Source: Chloroflexota bacterium (GTDB lineage Bacteria > Chloroflexota > Dehalococcoidia > Bin125). Taken from it: a DNA stretch of 64,000 bases. Position numbers and translations under genes: made by a program. The stretch is from positions 68,103 to 132,102 of the forward strand of contig VXQZ01000020.1 in the NCBI GenBank assembly GCA_009838735.1. Reading direction: 5' to 3'. Positions 51,687 through 60,662 of the stretch are shown in pieces. Within the stretch, counting starts at the first letter, position 1. Each line of letters opens with the position of its first letter. The notes beneath the pieces were generated by a model, which was given only the letters and a program-made list of their open reading frames with translations, had not been told where the DNA came from and made no database searches.

Positions 51687-52982
51687 ATGCCCGACTCGTT
51701 GAACGTTCCGCTCGACAGCAATGCCGCCAGCGCCGCGCGCGAGGCGTGGGAGCGGTTCCCGTCGATGCTCGGCACGAGCATCGCGACCAGGGGGATGTCG
51801 GCGGGCAACGCGACCGAGTGGGGTCTGGGCGGCGCAGCGCCCCGGAGTACGTTGCCGCCGATTTCGCTCGGCGGTGGGATCCCCGACGCCGAAACGCAAC
51901 CGCGCGCGGAACTGCTCGCGGCAATGGGTCGTGTGTTGGAACAGCCGGGTGACGCCGCGCTGGTCTATGGCGGGGCCGAGGGCTACCGGCCCCTGCGCGA
52001 CGAGATGGCCGCCTACTTCGCTCGCAACCATCCGGCCCAACCGGACGCCGACTGGTATCTGCTGACCAACGGCGCTGCGGGCGCGATTGAGGCGATCTGC
52101 GCCTCGTTCCTCGATCCCGGCGACGTGGTGATCACCGAAATCCCCACCTTCGCCGGATCGCTGCGCACGATTCGCGGCAAGCAGGCCAGCGTGGTCGGCG
52201 TGGGCATGGATGACGAGGGCATTCGGCTGGATGAGCTCGAGTCGACCGTCGACCGGCTGGAAGCTGCCGGCGAACGAATCAAGTTGATCTACACGCAGCC
52301 GACGTTCCACAACCCGACCGGCCTGACGATGTCGCTGCAGCGCCGACTCGACTTGATCGAAGTTGCCGCCCGCCGGCAGATCCTGCTGATGGAAGATCAC
52401 GCCTACTCGGAGCTGTACTTCGATGAGCCGCCGCCACCCACGCTTTCGGAGCTGACCGATGGCTGGGGCGTGCTCACGGTCGGCACGTTCTCGAAGGTGA
52501 TTGCCACCGGATTACGGGTCGGCTGGGTGCAGGCTCGACCCGACTGGATCCAGGCGATGGTCCCCGCGCGATTCGACATGGGTAATAGTCCGCTGCTGCA
52601 CCGGATGCTGCACGAGTACATGGTGCGAGGCAACTTCCGTGAACACGTCGAGCAGATGCGCCGGCTCTACGCGCTCAAGGCACAGACGCTGGCAGGCGCG
52701 CTCGAGCCGTATGGAGAGCCCTACTTCGACCTGATCGAGCCCTCGGGCGGGTTCTTCCTCTGGCTCAAGCTGCGCAATCAACTGACCGGCGATGGCGTGC
52801 GCGACGCGGCCAGCGTCGATGGCCTCAACTTCCCCTCAGGCAAGCGCTTCTATCCGGGGGCCGATCCGGGGGACGATGGCGAGTCGATTCGGCTCGCCTA
52901 CTCATGGCCGCCGACTGCGACGCTGGAGGAGGCCGCCGAACGGCTCGGTCGCGCCTTCCACCGAGCCGCCAACGGCGCCTAG
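51687..52982 (+). CDS. PLP-dependent aminotransferase, LysN/MocR-catalytic-domain type
   Basis: This is a 431-residue fold-type I aminotransferase. Features are LVYGGAEGYRPLRDEMAAYF, YLLTNGAAGAIEAIC, YTQPTFHNPTGLTMS (Asn for the PLP ring), MEDHAYSELYFD (Asp) and GTFSKVIATGLRVGW with the Schiff-base Lys270; a C-terminal Arg lies in SIRLAYSW. This matches the 2-aminoadipate/valine-pyruvate group without a DNA-binding domain. ATG 51687 is chosen because GGAG lies 7 nt upstream. The substrate is not determined. Confidence 0.9.
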   Translation: MPDSLNVPLDSNAASAAREAWERFPSMLGTSIATRGMSAGNATEWGLGGAAPRSTLPPISLGGGIPDAETQPRAELLAAMGRVLEQPGDAALVYGGAEGYRPLRDEMAAYFARNHPAQPDADWYLLTNGAAGAIEAICASFLDPGDVVITEIPTFAGSLRTIRGKQASVVGVGMDDEGIRLDELESTVDRLEAAGERIKLIYTQPTFHNPTGLTMSLQRRLDLIEVAARRQILLMEDHAYSELYFDEPPPPTLSELTDGWGVLTVGTFSKVIATGLRVGWVQARPDWIQAMVPARFDMGNSPLLHRMLHEYMVRGNFREHVEQMRRLYALKAQTLAGALEPYGEPYFDLIEPSGGFFLWLKLRNQLTGDGVRDAASVDGLNFPSGKRFYPGADPGDDGESIRLAYSWPPTATLEEAAERLGRAFHRAANGA

Positions 52983-54169
52983 TCCGACGCCGCCTCGGCT
53001 GGGGCCTGGATGAACTCCGGGACCTCCTGGCCTGCGTCGGTGAAGGCCTTGGCCAGCACGTCGTTGCGGCTGAACGAGACCGCGCCTCCACCTGCAGCCA
53101 CCCATTGTTGAGTACCCTCGACCGACTCCAACTGGCCCTGGAACTTCGGCGCTACATAGCGGGCGAACAGCTCGAACGATTTGCGGATGCCGTCGCGATT
53201 GGCCCACTCGTGGGCCAGCATCATCAGGCCGCCGAAGCCGCCCGAGTTCTCCTGCAGGATTTCGATCGCCTTGATCGCGTCGTCGGGCGTACCGATGATC
53301 GCGCCGCCGGTCTCCACCGCGCCCTCCGGCGTCTCGGCCGTGCCGGGCAGGACTGCCTGCAGGGTGTCGCGGAAATAGTCGATCTGCCAGGCGCGCCAGC
53401 CCTCGCGGCACTCGGCGAAGGCCTGCTCGCGCGTCTCGGCGATGTACATGGGGATCACGAGCCGCCACTTGTTGCGGTCGACCGTTTGACCCTCACGCTC
53501 CGCGACCTCTTCGACCTCGGTCCACTGGCCCTCGAGGTTCGATCGTCCGCCTGGCAGGTAGACGCCGATGCTGAGCATGCCCATCCCGTACTTGCCGGCC
53601 ATCTGCCGGCCGGCGGGCGAGACGGTCGAGGCGACCGCCATCTCGAAGTGCGGCTTCGTGTATGGCGAGACCTGCAGCCGGGCGTCGGTCAGCTCGAACC
53701 AGTCGGTCTTGATGTTGACCGGTCCGTCCTGCCTCAGCAGCGCCAGGATCGCCTGCAGCGACTCATCCATCCGCTGCCGCTGGTAGAGCGGGTCAATTCC
53801 CATCATCGCGGCGTCCGAGGACAGCGCGCCCGGTCCGACTCCCATCATCACCCGGCCTCGGGTCATGTGATCGAGCTGGATCATCCGGTCGACGACCATC
53901 AGCGGATGGTGATAGGGCAGTGAGACCACGCCCGTGCCCAGGCGGATGTTGCTGGTCCGCTCTGCAGCGGCGGCAATGAAGACCTCGGGCGAGGCGATCA
54001 ACTCCCAGCCGGCCGAGTGATGCTCGCCGATCCAGGCTTCGTCGTAGCCGAGTTGATCCAGCCATTCGACCAACTCGAAATCTCGGTGAATCGCCAGCGA
54101 CGGGTTCTCCCCGACCCGGTGAAACGGCGCCATGAAGATGCCGAAGTCCATTCGTCCGTCACTGGCCAT
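52979..54169 (-). CDS. LLM class flavin-dependent oxidoreductase, limonene-monooxygenase-like
   Basis: This 396-residue LLM enzyme with long C-terminal part has FGIFMAPFHRVGENPSLAI, DEAWIGEHHSAGWELIASPEVF, IRLGTGVVSLPYHHPLMVVDR and GRVMMGVGPGALSSDAAMMG, resembling the LuxA/LimB-type monooxygenases. It would use reduced flavin and oxygen. ATG 54169 follows GGAGG; an in-frame ATG at 54181 lacks one. It is divergent from the CoA-transferase gene. The stop is shared with the aminotransferase as CTAG. Confidence 0.9.
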   Translation of the reverse strand: MASDGRMDFGIFMAPFHRVGENPSLAIHRDFELVEWLDQLGYDEAWIGEHHSAGWELIASPEVFIAAAAERTSNIRLGTGVVSLPYHHPLMVVDRMIQLDHMTRGRVMMGVGPGALSSDAAMMGIDPLYQRQRMDESLQAILALLRQDGPVNIKTDWFELTDARLQVSPYTKPHFEMAVASTVSPAGRQMAGKYGMGMLSIGVYLPGGRSNLEGQWTEVEEVAEREGQTVDRNKWRLVIPMYIAETREQAFAECREGWRAWQIDYFRDTLQAVLPGTAETPEGAVETGGAIIGTPDDAIKAIEILQENSGGFGGLMMLAHEWANRDGIRKSFELFARYVAPKFQGQLESVEGTQQWVAAGGGAVSFSRNDVLAKAFTDAGQEVPEFIQAPAEAASD

Positions 54170-54257
54170 GCCGTCCTCCATTCGTCTTCAGGCTGCTCAG
54201 CGTTACCTTGATCGCGAGTCTAACTACGGGCGACAGGTTTGAGTGGCAGGCAACCAG

Positions 54258-55619
54258 ATGACCACTTCTCCGTACATCCAACGACGCACGACACGCTTCG
54301 ATCCCACGATCAACTGGCGCGACGTCTACGCCGAACGACTGGCTACGCCCGAGATGGCCGCGGCGCTGTTCAACTCGGGCGACCACCTCTGGATTCCGCC
54401 GGGTCACGCCTCGCTGCCGATCCTGCAGGCGCTGGTCGCCCGCAGCGACGAACTCGAGGGCGTGGAGGTTCGTGGGATCGTCGTGCCCGACGCGGGCTGG
54501 TTCACCGAGGAGATGATGGGCGCGTTCAAGGTCGCGCCGCAGTTCGGGACGCTGTTCGACCGCGACGCCGTCAACGCCGGCATCGCCGATTATCACCCCT
54601 ACTGGCTGGTCGGCATTCACAAGGCCTGGGACGCGGGACGCGAGGACGAAGCCTGGCCGATCGACGTGCTGCAGATCCGCTGCACGCCGCCCAACGACGC
54701 GGGGTTCGTCTCGCTGGGCAGCTCGGTCTGGGACGGCGTCACCTCGGCCAAGCGGGCCAAGACGGTGATTGCCGAAGTGAACGACAACGTGGTCGAGACC
54801 TTCGGCGATTCCTGGCTGCACGTCTCCGAGATCGACTGTTTCGTCCCGGCCGACACGCCTGTGATGGTCAATCTTGAGTTTCCAGAACCAAACCAGGTCG
54901 ATCTCGGCCTGACCCACTACGTCTCGCAACTCGTCCAGGACGGCGACACGATCCAGGTCGGCGTTGGATCGCACTCGGGAGCGCTGGCGCGCCTGGGCGC
55001 ATTCGACGAACGAGAGAACCTCTCCTACTTCGCCGAACTGACGACCGAGGGGCTGGTCCCGCTGGTCGAGCGCGGGATCATCACCGGCAAATACTCGAAG
55101 ACGCATCCGGACAAGTTCGTCGCCACCGTGATCGGCAACACGCCCGACGAGATCGCCACGGTTCACCGCAACCCGGCGTTCGAGACCTACTCAATCGAGT
55201 ACCTGCTCGACCCCCGCCAGATTGCGCGCAACGAGAACATCGTCGCGATCAATGGAGCGCTGACCGCCGACCTGAGCGGCCAACTCGGCGTGCACACGAT
55301 CGGTCCGCGTGTCTACGCGGGAGTGGGCGGACACCTGGCCTTCGCCCTGGGCGCCTACCTCGCACCCAAAGGGCGCTCCGTCACGGTCCTGCCCTCTACC
55401 AGCCGCGACGGCACAATCTCCACGATCATGGCCCAGTTCGACCCCGGCCAGATCGTCACGGTGCCGCGAGACATCGCTGACACGGTCGTGACCGAGTACG
55501 GGATCGCCCGCCTGCTGGGCAAGACCGTGCGAGCGAGGGCGGAAGAGCTCATCGCCGTCGCCCATCCCGACTTCCGCAGCGAGCTGCGCAAGGCGGCTCA
55601 AAAGCTGTTCTACCCGTAG
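54258..55619 (+). CDS. Acetyl-CoA hydrolase/CoA-transferase (4-hydroxybutyrate CoA-transferase-like)
   Basis: This is a 453-residue class I-type CoA-transferase. Family stretches are PNDAGFVSLGSSVWDG, IQVGVGSHSGAL, FAELTTEGLVPLVERGIITG, NENIVAINGALTADLSGQL and YAGVGGHLAFALGA. The Glu of FAEL aligns with the active-site Glu of AbfT-like enzymes, so a covalent glutamyl-CoA intermediate is expected. It moves CoA between acetyl-CoA and an organic acid; the acid is unknown. ATG 54258 is preferred over GTG 54243. The N-terminal RRTTRFDPTINWRDVYAERL is conserved-looking. Confidence 0.88.
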   Translation: MTTSPYIQRRTTRFDPTINWRDVYAERLATPEMAAALFNSGDHLWIPPGHASLPILQALVARSDELEGVEVRGIVVPDAGWFTEEMMGAFKVAPQFGTLFDRDAVNAGIADYHPYWLVGIHKAWDAGREDEAWPIDVLQIRCTPPNDAGFVSLGSSVWDGVTSAKRAKTVIAEVNDNVVETFGDSWLHVSEIDCFVPADTPVMVNLEFPEPNQVDLGLTHYVSQLVQDGDTIQVGVGSHSGALARLGAFDERENLSYFAELTTEGLVPLVERGIITGKYSKTHPDKFVATVIGNTPDEIATVHRNPAFETYSIEYLLDPRQIARNENIVAINGALTADLSGQLGVHTIGPRVYAGVGGHLAFALGAYLAPKGRSVTVLPSTSRDGTISTIMAQFDPGQIVTVPRDIADTVVTEYGIARLLGKTVRARAEELIAVAHPDFRSELRKAAQKLFYP

Positions 55620-55639
55620 ACGAGAACGACCGTCGGGCG

Positions 55640-56089
55640 ATGAGGCTCTACACCATCGGCTTCACGAAGAAGTCGGCTCGGGAGTTCTTCGGTGATCTGC
55701 TCCGACCCAGCGGGGCGAAGCGCGTGATTGACGTCCGCCTGAGACCGTCGTCGCAACTGGCAGGCTTCGCCAAAGTCTCGAAGTCGGGCGGCGACTTCGA
55801 GTATCTGCTCGACCGATTGTGCGACATGGACTACGTCCATGTTCCACTGCTCGCCCCGTCCGATGAGTTGTTCACGTCCTACCGCGGTGGCGACATCACC
55901 TGGGATGACTACTGCGAGAGGTATCTGGAGCTGTTGGCGGAGCGTGAGGTCACGCACGAGCTGGACCAGGCGCTGTTCGACGACGCGGTGCTGCTCTGCA
56001 GTGAGGACCGTCCGGAGCGATGCCACCGCCGGCTCGCCGCCGAGTACTTGCAGCGGCAATGGGGTGATGTTGAAATCGTCCACCTCTAG
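55640..56089 (+). CDS. DUF488 family protein
   Basis: This is a 149-residue protein. MRLYTIGFTKKSAREFF at the start, VIDVRLRPSSQLAGFAK and LLCSEDRPERCHRRLAAEYL near the end are the DUF488 marks, with Cys and His of CHRR conserved. The function is unknown. It follows the CoA-transferase by 20 bp and may be co-transcribed; its stop overlaps the convergent esterase stop on CTAG. Confidence 0.9.
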   Translation: MRLYTIGFTKKSAREFFGDLLRPSGAKRVIDVRLRPSSQLAGFAKVSKSGGDFEYLLDRLCDMDYVHVPLLAPSDELFTSYRGGDITWDDYCERYLELLAEREVTHELDQALFDDAVLLCSEDRPERCHRRLAAEYLQRQWGDVEIVHL

Positions 56090-57006
56090 GAACGCGCGCG
56101 GATCCAGTCGCCGATGTGCTGGATCGCCTCTTGTCCTTCGGGCAGCATGGGGGCGAAGCCTTGCCAGACGTGGAACATGTCGTCCCAGATCTCCTCGACC
56201 ACCTCGACGCCGGCTTCACGGGCCCTGGCGGCGACACGCTCGGTGTCTCGGCAGATCATCTCGACGGAACCGGCCTGCAGGAGCAGAGGACAAATCCCTT
56301 CGTAGTCGGCGAAGACCGGCGACAGCAGCGGATCGCTGCGGTCCGCATCGCCTGCGTACATGGCCGCCCAACCCTGGGACGCGTTGATCGCCACCGTGTT
56401 GTCGGGGATTGTCGGATCCTCAAGGCCGAATGCGGACAACTCTTCCGGTCCGGCGGCCAGATCGGCCCAGGGGGAAAGGCCGATGCCGCCGGTCGGCATG
56501 CGCACGCCGCGCTCGCGCGCGGCAAGCAGCGTGGCCAGCATCAGGCCGCCGCCGGCTGAGTCCCCGCCGACGAACACCGCGCTCGCCTCGCCCGGCTCAA
56601 CCGGTCCGTTGGCCCAGAGGTACTCGAGCCCGGTCATTGCGTCGTCAACGGCGGCAGGGAAGACGTGCTCCGGCGCCAATCGATATTCCAGGTTGAGCGC
56701 CACGCAGCCCGCCGCGCGACAGATGTCGGCGACGAGGCGGCGGTGCGTTCCGATTGAACCCAGCACGTATCCGCCTCCGTGGACGTAGAGCAGGCGGCGA
56801 TTGTGATCGGACCCGGGCAGCACGGTCCATTCGCCTCGTACGCCGTTGATGTCCACTGCCGTGAGCGAGATGTCGTCCTGCAGCGGGAAACTGAAGCCTT
56901 CTTCCATCGCAGCGCGCTGCTCCGCGACGCTCAGTTCCTCTCCAATCATGCTGGCGGCCTGCGCCTTCATCGCCTCGACGACCTGGTAGTACTCCTCAGA
57001 CGGCAT
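56086..57006 (-). CDS. HSL-family alpha/beta hydrolase (esterase), paralogue 1
   Basis: This is a 306-residue hormone-sensitive-lipase type esterase. HGGGY (76-80) forms the oxyanion hole, GGDSAGGG carries nucleophile Ser150, EYRLAPEHVFPAAVDDA is typical of the family and His lies in WDDMFHVWQGFAPML. It belongs to a tandem trio but is the most divergent member. GAGGAG precedes the ATG. It hydrolyses short-chain esters in related enzymes; the natural substrate is unknown. Confidence 0.92.
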   Translation of the reverse strand: MPSEEYYQVVEAMKAQAASMIGEELSVAEQRAAMEEGFSFPLQDDISLTAVDINGVRGEWTVLPGSDHNRRLLYVHGGGYVLGSIGTHRRLVADICRAAGCVALNLEYRLAPEHVFPAAVDDAMTGLEYLWANGPVEPGEASAVFVGGDSAGGGLMLATLLAARERGVRMPTGGIGLSPWADLAAGPEELSAFGLEDPTIPDNTVAINASQGWAAMYAGDADRSDPLLSPVFADYEGICPLLLQAGSVEMICRDTERVAARAREAGVEVVEEIWDDMFHVWQGFAPMLPEGQEAIQHIGDWIRARS

Positions 57007-57041
57007 GGGACTCTCCTCTGGATTCCGGGCACGGAAATGGG

Positions 57042-57941
57042 CTACGCGTGCCGGTTGATGAACTCGCCGATCCGGTCGATCGCCTGTTGGCCTTCGGGCA
57101 GCAGAGGTGCGAACTGGTGCCAGACGTGGAACATCTCGTCCCAGACCTCTTCGACGACGTCGACGCCGACGGAACGAGCGCGTTCGGCGGCTCTGGTTGT
57201 ATCGGAGAGCAGCATCTCCGCACCGCCCACCTGCATCAGCAGCGGCGGCAACCCGGCCAGGTCGGCGTAGAGCGGCGAAGCAAGGGGATTCTCGGCGTCT
57301 GCGCCTGCGAGATACTGACAGGCCAGATTTTCCAGCATCGGTACGCTGCTCTTCTGCGGATCGTCATCGGCGAGCGACGTGGTCGATTCTCCGGTGTTGG
57401 CGAGGTCAGTCCAGGCTGAGATGGCGATCGCCGCGTCGGGTTGATCGAGGCCCCGTTCGCGAGCCGCCAGCAGCGTGGCGAGCGTCAGACCGCCACCGGC
57501 CGAGTCGCCCGCGACGAAGACCGACCTGGCTACTCCGGTGCCGTCTGGGCCGTTCTCGCCAATGAATGTGAGGCCCGCGATGGCGTCTTCGACGGCGGCT
57601 GGGAAGGGATGCTCGGGCGCGAGGCGGTAGTCGAGGTTGAGGACCGCACACCGGCCAGCCGCAGCGATGTCCTCACACAGCCTGCGGTGGGTCACCGCCG
57701 AGCCGTAGACATACCCGCCGCCATGGAAGTACAGGACCCTCCGGTTGGGGTCCGACTCGGCCACGGTCACCCACTCGCCCGGGACGCCGTTGGCTTCGAT
57801 CGGGGCGACGCTCGCCGCATCTGTCGCCGGGAAGGATCTGTCCTCCATCGCCTGGCGGATCTCTTGGCGTGTGGGATTGACCAACGGACGCGGGCGTTCC
57901 TCGATCAACTTGAGCACCTGCTGTAGCTCCGGCGATGCCAT
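57042..57941 (-). CDS. HSL-family alpha/beta hydrolase (esterase), paralogue 2
   Basis: This 299-residue paralogue has HGGGYVYGS, nucleophile Ser147 in AGDSAGGG, DYRLAPEHPFPAAVEDA and WDEMFHVWHQFAPLLPEGQ. It is closely similar to the next gene (57980-58879), with the same length and matching N-terminus (MAS-ELQ-VL). GGAG lies 7 nt before the ATG. Gaps between the three esterase genes are about 35-40 bp, so they probably form one operon. Confidence 0.92.
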   Translation of the reverse strand: MASPELQQVLKLIEERPRPLVNPTRQEIRQAMEDRSFPATDAASVAPIEANGVPGEWVTVAESDPNRRVLYFHGGGYVYGSAVTHRRLCEDIAAAGRCAVLNLDYRLAPEHPFPAAVEDAIAGLTFIGENGPDGTGVARSVFVAGDSAGGGLTLATLLAARERGLDQPDAAIAISAWTDLANTGESTTSLADDDPQKSSVPMLENLACQYLAGADAENPLASPLYADLAGLPPLLMQVGGAEMLLSDTTRAAERARSVGVDVVEEVWDEMFHVWHQFAPLLPEGQQAIDRIGEFINRHA

Positions 57942-57979
57942 CGTGCGACTCCGAGTAATCCTTAACGTCCCGGTTGGCC

Positions 57980-58879
57980 TCAGGCGTGCTGGTTGATGAA
58001 CTCGCCGATCCGGTCGACGGCCGCCTGGCCCTCGGGCAGCATCGGCGCGAACTGGTGCCAGACGTGGAACATCTCGTCCCAGACTTCTTCGACCACGTCG
58101 ACGCCCGCCGCGCGCGCCTTCTCGGTGACGCGGGTCGTGTCTGCCAGCAGCACCTCGGCGTCGCCGACCTGGAGCAGCAACGGCGGCAGTCCGGCGTAGT
58201 CGGCATAGAGCGGTGAGGCGAGCGGATTGTCGGCGTCCGCGCCGCCGAGATACTGGGAGGCCATCCCTTCGACCATCGATGGATCCGTAATCAGCGGATC
58301 GGCGTCAGCTCGGGTCTGAATCGTCTCGCCGGTGATCGCGAGGTCGGTCCAGGCCGAGATTCCGATCGCCGCGTTCGGCTGGTCGACGCCCTGCTCTCGC
58401 GCCGTGAGCAGCGTCGCCAGTGTGAGCCCCCCGCCGGCCGAGTCTCCGGCGACGAATGTCGCCTCCGCGGCGCCCTCGCCGTCGGGACCGTTGGCCTGAA
58501 TGAATTTGAGCCCGTCAATCGCGTCCTCGACGGCCGCCGGGAATGGGTTCTCGGGAGCGAGCCGGTAATCGAGGTTCAGCACGGAGCAGCCGCCTGCGCG
58601 AGCGATGTCTTCGCACAGTCGCCGATGCGTCACCGTCGATCCGATCACGTAGCCGCCGCCGTGGACGTAGAGCAGACGCCGATTCGGGTCGGATTCAGGC
58701 ACGGTCACCCATTCGCCGGGCACGCCGTTGGCCGACACCGGCGTAACCGTCGCGGCCTCTGTGACCGGAAATGAACCCGCTTCCATCCCGGCGCGCATTT
58801 CCTCGAGGGTCGGGTTGCCCGCACCGAGCGGACGCTCCGCCATCAGTCCGAGCACCTTCTGTAGTTCTGCCGAAGCCAT
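57980..58879 (-). CDS. HSL-family alpha/beta hydrolase (esterase), paralogue 3
   Basis: This is a 299-residue paralogue and the first gene of the trio in transcription order. It has HGGGYVIGS, Ser147 in AGDSAGGG, DYRLAPENPFPAAVEDA and WDEMFHVWHQFAPMLPEGQ. AAGGA precedes the ATG by 8 nt. It is divergent from the LLM gene at 58992, so esterase and oxidoreductase may be co-regulated; that link is an inference from arrangement. Confidence 0.92.
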   Translation of the reverse strand: MASAELQKVLGLMAERPLGAGNPTLEEMRAGMEAGSFPVTEAATVTPVSANGVPGEWVTVPESDPNRRLLYVHGGGYVIGSTVTHRRLCEDIARAGGCSVLNLDYRLAPENPFPAAVEDAIDGLKFIQANGPDGEGAAEATFVAGDSAGGGLTLATLLTAREQGVDQPNAAIGISAWTDLAITGETIQTRADADPLITDPSMVEGMASQYLGGADADNPLASPLYADYAGLPPLLLQVGDAEVLLADTTRVTEKARAAGVDVVEEVWDEMFHVWHQFAPMLPEGQAAVDRIGEFINQHA

Positions 58880-58991
58880 GTGTCAGTTCCTTACCAGCTT
58901 GGTGTGTCGAGTCGGGCGCAGGCTAACGACTCCGGTGCGTCATACTGCGAGCAATCTGATCTCATTCCGCCAGATCTCAGGGAATTTCACC

Positions 58992-59894
58992 ATGCGCGTC
59001 CTCGCCCCACCCAACGCCGCCACGCTCGCCGGCAAGATCGAAGCCGTCAAGCAACTCGAAGCCGACGGCTTCGCCGGCGCGTTCCTGCCCTCGATGGCGC
59101 ACGACGCGATGACGGTGCTGGCGCTGGCAGCGGGCGAGACCTCGGAGATCGAGCTCGGCACTTACGTGATTCCGACCTACACCCGCCACCCGGTCGCCAT
59201 GGCGCAGCAGGCGCTGTCCGTCAACGCCGCGGCCGGCGGTCGCTTCACGCTCGGACTCGGACTGTCGCACGAGGTCGTGATCCAGGACTCCTGGGGTCTC
59301 GACTTCAGCAACGTTGTCCGGCACATGCGCGAGTACCTGGAGATCCTCGTCCCGCTGATGCGCGGCGAAGTGGTTCATCACCAGGGCGAAGCGTTTGAGG
59401 TCCACTCTCAGGTGGAACTTCCCGACTGCGAGCCTCCGCCGGTGATCGTCGCCGCGCTCGGGCCGCAGATGTTGCGTGTGACCGGACGGCTCGCCGACGG
59501 CACCGCGCTCTGGCTGGCGGGCCCGAAGTGGATTGAGGAAGTCGTCATCCCCGAGATGGGCGGCGCCGCACGTGAAGCCGGCAAGCCCGAGCCCCGCGTC
59601 ATCGCCGGCGTCCCAATCTCCGTCACCGCCGACCCGGACGGCACGCGGGAGCGCATCTCCAGGGCCTATGAGATGTACAACACGCTGCCCTCGTATCAGA
59701 GAGTGATCCAGGGTTCAGGAGCAGACGATCCGGCTGGAGTCTCAATCGTCGGCAGCGAGGAAGAGATCGAGCGCGAACTGCTGCGTTGGCGGGAGATCGG
59801 CGTGACCGACTTCTACGCTGCCTTCGAAGGCGTCGACGCAGAGGAACGGCAGCGAACCAGGGAATTCATCGCAGCCCTCGCGCCGACCCTCTAG
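58992..59894 (+). CDS. LLM class F420-dependent oxidoreductase
   Basis: This is a 300-residue LLM enzyme of compact F420-type. Marks are AVKQLEADGFAGAFLPSMAHDAMTVLALAAG, ELGTYVIPTYTRHPVAMAQQALSVNAAAGGRFTLGLGLSH and VIVAALGPQMLRVTGRLADGTALWLAGP. It resembles the MSMEG_4879-like F420 subgroup. ATG 58992 follows AGGGA. The following NIPSNAP-like gene, 38 bp on, is probably co-transcribed. The substrate is unknown. Confidence 0.88.
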   Translation: MRVLAPPNAATLAGKIEAVKQLEADGFAGAFLPSMAHDAMTVLALAAGETSEIELGTYVIPTYTRHPVAMAQQALSVNAAAGGRFTLGLGLSHEVVIQDSWGLDFSNVVRHMREYLEILVPLMRGEVVHHQGEAFEVHSQVELPDCEPPPVIVAALGPQMLRVTGRLADGTALWLAGPKWIEEVVIPEMGGAAREAGKPEPRVIAGVPISVTADPDGTRERISRAYEMYNTLPSYQRVIQGSGADDPAGVSIVGSEEEIERELLRWREIGVTDFYAAFEGVDAEERQRTREFIAALAPTL

Positions 59895-59932
59895 CCTGCC
59901 TCCAGCCCGAACTCAAACTCAGGGAGCAGAGC

Positions 59933-60604
59933 ATGGCCGTATTCCTCGAAGTCCGACACCGGATCAAGCCGATTACCAACACCGCTTTCGACCTCTTCGT
60001 CGATTTCTACTCCGACACCGTCGTGCCGGCGATGGATCGGCATGGGATCGATCTGATCGGAGGCTGGAAGGTGACCGGCGGCGAGATGGGCTGGGACCTC
60101 TCGATTCACCGCTACGAGAGCATGGCCCACGCCGAGGAATGCCTCAATTCGCTCGGCCAGGACAAGGCGCTCTGGTCGGCCGTAGACAAGCTGCGTGGCG
60201 AGATCGAGATCGAGGAGATCACCAAGTTCGCCAACACGGTCTCCTACGGGACCGAGGAGCGACTGCAGGCGGCGCTGGACGCCAATCCCGACCAGCCGCG
60301 CCAGTACCTGCTCGCCGTCCTGCAGACCGCGACCGGCGGCCTGCTGCCCGCGATCAAGACGATCGGCAGCCTCGTCGACACGCTGGAGGGCGCAGGGGCC
60401 ATGCAGCTCGCGACCGCCTATGCCTCACGCATCGGCCGCACCGGCGAACTCACCGACCTCTGGATCATGCCCCACGGCCCGAGCGGGATGATGGAGTACC
60501 GAGCCGGAGACGCGCTCAAGGACATCGTCGGTCCGCTGCGAGAGCACGCGCCCGATGAGGACATCTACTTCCTCAACCCGCTGCCCTACTCGAAGCTGCA
60601 GTAG
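59933..60604 (+). CDS. NIPSNAP/dimeric alpha-beta barrel-like protein
   Basis: This is a 223-residue protein. The first half (VFLEVRHRIKPITNTAFDLFVDFYSDTVVPAMDRHGIDLIGGW) has the ferredoxin-like pattern of NIPSNAP and related monooxygenase-like barrels, ending in a WSAVDKLRGEIEI helix-strand. The second half may be a diverged repeat. GGGAG lies 6 nt upstream. Its place behind an LLM enzyme suggests help in substrate handling, unproven. Confidence 0.7.
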   Translation: MAVFLEVRHRIKPITNTAFDLFVDFYSDTVVPAMDRHGIDLIGGWKVTGGEMGWDLSIHRYESMAHAEECLNSLGQDKALWSAVDKLRGEIEIEEITKFANTVSYGTEERLQAALDANPDQPRQYLLAVLQTATGGLLPAIKTIGSLVDTLEGAGAMQLATAYASRIGRTGELTDLWIMPHGPSGMMEYRAGDALKDIVGPLREHAPDEDIYFLNPLPYSKLQ

Positions 60605-60617
60605 CTCCTCAGTCCGG

Positions 60618-60650
60618 CCCTCACCCTATCCCTCTCCCGCGGGGAGAGGG
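60618..60650. repeat. CCCTCACCC/CCCTCTCCC palindromic repeat, copy 2
   Basis: CCCTCACCC is followed by CCCTCTCCC, loop GCG and GGGAGAGGG, a perfect 9-bp stem (60630-60650). It lies between convergent genes and could end transcripts from either side, though no T-run follows. It has the same layout as 8472-8505. Confidence 0.7.
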
Positions 60651-60662
60651 GACAGGAATCAG

